Positions 61,092-64,000 of a stretch of DNA of 64,000 bases are shown here, one piece after another. A model generated the notes under the pieces. That model was not told where the DNA came from. It saw only the letters and a program-made list of their open reading frames with translations, and did no database searches. The stretch covers positions 5,227,001 to 5,291,000 of the forward strand of contig CAMQGK010000341.1 in assembly GCA_947000775.1 (NCBI GenBank), written 5' to 3'. Each line of letters opens with the position of its first letter. Position 1 is the first letter of the stretch. This DNA comes from Pterois miles (Eukaryota > Chordata > Actinopteri > Perciformes > Scorpaenidae). The position numbers were made by a program, and so were the translations under genes.

Positions 61092-63678
61092 TTACAGTCG
61101 AGTGAAAGGACCCACGTGAAGAGGCCCTCGCAGTTTGGGAGAGGAGCAGGAGTTGGTGGTGAACATGGAGGAAGGAGAGGAGGAATAAGGTGAAGAGGAA
61201 GCAGAAGAGGAGTCACCGCCACTGTTCAGGGTGAAGACGCTGGAGACGGCCACATCCACGATACCTTGACATAGCTCTGCATATAGTTTCCTGGAGGGGG
61301 AAGGGATAACAGGAGTGTCACCTTACCCTCACATTTGACCTCGCTGTATAAAATGACCTGTGGTGTCCTCTAGGATAATCACAGCCTCGTGAAACTTAAC
61401 AGTCACAAACTAGAGACCTAGAGCATCCAGGGGATGGATGGCTTTCTGAGCTAGACTGAAAATAAGGAGGTTTCTGGGCAGTTTAATCAACAGAAGTGCA
61501 TCCAATCACTGAAAAATGTAATTCTTGCAGAAATCTCTAAATGTCAGAAGTTTTTGACACCAAATCAGAGCATGGCTTTTTCTCTGGTGTTCCTCAATGT
61601 CCTGGTGTCTTAATGTTGTATTTGCAAGTATTGATCATTTTTTTCAATTTTTGATAGGTAAAAATGGTTAAATTTAGCACCAAATCTGTGGAACAAATGG
61701 TATCAACCCAGAAATTGCTGCAACAACTTATGAGACATAATAGAGCGTGGCATTTCTGATTTATGACTAGAACAGCTTGACACATATTTCTGAGCTGTGT
61801 CTCAAATTAATCTTCAGGTTCCCAGCTTTCAAACATCTAATGGACCTGCTATCTCCCCCTAAAGTCACCGTCTCTCCCCAACAAAACACAAAAACGGGTC
61901 TATAAAAAAGAGGGGTGGAGTGGAAGAGGTTAATGAGTTAGATTTAAGTCTACAAGAAACACTCACAGCCACAGCAAAAATTGAAATTCAAATATTTAGA
62001 TTTGAAACAACAGCAACATTTTCAAAGCCTTCCTATTTCTGACTCTAACCCTCCGTGGAATAACAAACAAACATTCAAACATTTCACCAAGAGTATTTTC
62101 ACATAAATTAGGGAAATAGATTCAAAGCTTTTCTTCCCCATTTTGTAAACAGAAGCCAAAAAAAGTCTGTCTAAATACAGACTGCAGGAATAGATGTGAA
62201 TACAGAAGAAGTTAACAAATAAAACTGAAAAGGACACTAAGGAAAGAAACATTTCCAACATGAATGATCAGCTGAGCGTTACTGACTGTGCACAGGCTGG
62301 AGCTCCGTTGATCTCAATGAGCCACACTTTGAAGCTCTCGTCCACCATGAAATCAAATCCAAAGAGTTGGAAGCTCTGGTAGGACAGGTGCTTGGTGCTG
62401 ATTGTCGGCTCAATACACATCAGACAGCTCCTGAGAGACAGCAAAATCATTTCCAGTCATCAGGCTGCTCGATAAACACGTCTTTCCTACCGTGTGCAAA
62501 CACTAGATACAATTCATTAGGAAAGTCTCTGACCTTTTCAGACCTCTACTGCCATTTGAAAATACACAATTCATAAAAAAAAACGCTTCCTGCCCAGGTC
62601 CCACCTTGACACTGACACATTAACTGACAATGAAAATAATAGTTTGTTGCAGCCCTAGATGAGATCCAAAAATAAAAACAGCAGCACAAACCAGAAGGAC
62701 CTACTTTATGATCTGCTTGATCTGAGGTAATATGGTCGTCTCCAGGGCGACGTTGTGAGTGTTGAGCAGGTACAGCCTGAACTCATCGAAGAACATCTCG
62801 TTCCCTTCCTCATATCGTCCATAGTTGTGGGAGTGCTCCTTCTGGATGCAGTGGTTGGTCAGGTGGCTGGTCATGTCCTGGAGGTCCGAGCTGTTGTAGG
62901 GCTCCGAGGATGTCCGCAGCACGCCCTCCCGGTATAAATAGATGTTGTACTGATGGTCCACTAGCACCCAGCTCCTGTAGCAGTAGCATAACACAATAAC
63001 AGCCTTAGTTACACAGTCTAGACAAACTAGCACATCATCCTCTGTGGTTTAAACACAAAACACTTGCCTGATGTCAAACTTCCGATGCCCCGGCTCCAGA
63101 AGCAGAGGTTTCTCTAGGTACTTCTGAATAACGTGAACCTGTCCCTGATTATCAATGTACTCCAGCAGCTGATTAGCATCATGGGATATCAAAATACCAG
63201 CACCTGATACAATAAAAACAAATATGTAAAGGTGCCACTGGTACCACAATGTAATATTGTAAACACATACAAGCACATAAAGGCGATTTAACAATAGGAA
63301 ACGTTGGCCTTTAGCAGAGCAAAAGTCTACAAAACAGCTCAGACTGAGCATGTAATCCATTTGATTCAAGTTAATACAAAGCGCTGAAGGGAAATGTCTC
63401 ATGAAGGCTTGCTTGTATCATAGATTTAAACCAATATGATTTTACCTTTAGCTCCAGCAGAAGACTTGGCTATCCACACTGTGCCCTCCCCACTTTCTTT
63501 TTTCGAGTGATAGGAGGCCAAGAAGACTTCCCGCTCATCCGTCTTGGGATTGTTCTTCAGATGGCTAATGCCATTCGTAGCTGGAGCAACAGGGGTGTTG
63601 AGGTTAGTAGGATAGATGATGTAGGACTCTGGAAACCAGTTACAGGAGTCGGACAGCTCTGGGCTGGTCTTTATTAGC
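61092..63678 (-). CDS. ttl: Tubulin-tyrosine ligase, last five coding exons (5' exons outside window)
   Basis: Adds tyrosine back to the C-terminus of detyrosinated alpha-tubulin. Exons in transcript order: 63446-63678, 63068-63203, 62705-62974, 62287-62430, 61092-61290. They encode 326 residues plus stop, starting at a split codon before LIKTSPEL, around residue 80 of the family. Conserved TTL blocks: VWIAKSSAGAK (nucleotide-binding loop), GQVHVIQKYLE, EPGHRKFDIRSWVLVDHQ, LTNHCIQKE and LIEINGAPACAQ with the ATP-grasp Glu and Asn. The 63068 donor is GC (CAG|GCAAGT) instead of GT; the others are GT-AG. After VDVAVSSVF the tail is Ser-rich and about 28 residues longer than the human one, ending in FTRL (human FIKL). 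POLR1B is also its neighbour in human. Confidence 0.95.
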
Positions 63679-63782
63679 CTAATGGTAAAGAAGGGAAATG
63701 GTCAGCTAATGTAACTCCCTTTGAATAATTCATTTGCACATTAGTAACATGAATGACAGCAAAAGATGCAGATTTTTCTTAT

Positions 63783-64000
63783 GAGACAGTCTCATCCACA
63801 GAAACTTCATGCTCTCAAGAAAACTTGGGAAAGGGATCTAGAAGGACAGATAACTAATAAGATGTGGAGGGAAACTGTAAGGTCCTGGTGTAAGATGTGA
63901 AGGGAAGTACAGACTTGGTTAATTACATACACGATCATTCACAGGGGATGTTGGACTCCCTGTAAGATCTATGGGATTCAGATATATGCTGGAGATGTGA
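63783..64000 (+). mobile_element. L1/Tx1-like LINE remnant (reverse-transcriptase C-terminal region)
   Basis: On the + strand the frame reads HPQKLHALKKTWERDLEGQI, then TNKMWRETVRSWCKM, a stop, then REVQTWLITYTIIHRG and TPCKIYGIQ. The pattern WE(K/R)DL ... W ... CKM ... (Q)xx(L/I)xxRxHxTP resembles the region after the RT core in L1/Tx1-type LINEs. It is broken by an in-frame TGA, lies in a TTL intron antisense to the gene, and is cut by the window edge. Confidence 0.5.

Overview
This window is nuclear DNA of a teleost fish. The evidence is intron-containing vertebrate genes (NANP, POLR1B, TTL), two 7SL (SRP) RNA genes, and fish-type mobile elements: Tc1/mariner, hAT-like short elements, Penelope-like, LINE fragments and a tRNA-derived SINE. 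POLR1B and TTL are also close neighbours on human chromosome 2, so part of the gene order looks ancient. I assigned no species.

Layout. Positions 1-12435 are tandem-repeat DNA in three zones: an AT-rich satellite with a monomer of about 156 bp and mosaic higher-order repeats (1-8356), a 24-25 bp minisatellite built from the same core words (8357-11745), and a decayed edge (11746-12435). From about 12.4 to 20.1 kb I see no gene, only mobile-element remnants. NANP (20225-23280, +) and POLR1B (24016-30215, -) are convergent and I could follow both from start to stop codon. NANP intron 1 holds a Tc1/mariner element with TA duplications and a broken transposase. Upstream of POLR1B there are three ETS-type sites spaced exactly 22 bp apart.

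From 30999 to about 35237 a unit carrying a 7SL RNA gene on the - strand, its CRE/ATF upstream site and a tRNA-derived SINE is duplicated. From 35801 to 51242 (-) lies a 17-coding-exon gene for a secreted protein of 798 residues with VWD, C8, TIL-like and zona pellucida (ZP) domains, of the alpha-tectorin-like type. Its N-terminal 200 residues match no domain I recognise. Its introns and flanks are rich in mobile-element copies. From 61092 to the right edge are the last five coding exons of TTL (-), including one GC-AG intron; the first exons lie beyond the window.

The genes do not form a pathway: NANP acts in sialic acid synthesis, POLR1B is the second-largest subunit of RNA polymerase I, 7SL RNA is the SRP scaffold, TTL re-adds tyrosine to alpha-tubulin, and the ZP protein is probably extracellular. 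The most unusual features are the two-half satellite and its 25-bp relative, the duplicated 7SL locus, and the phased ETS sites. All splice sites were read by eye from reading frame, GT/AG signals and my knowledge of the families.
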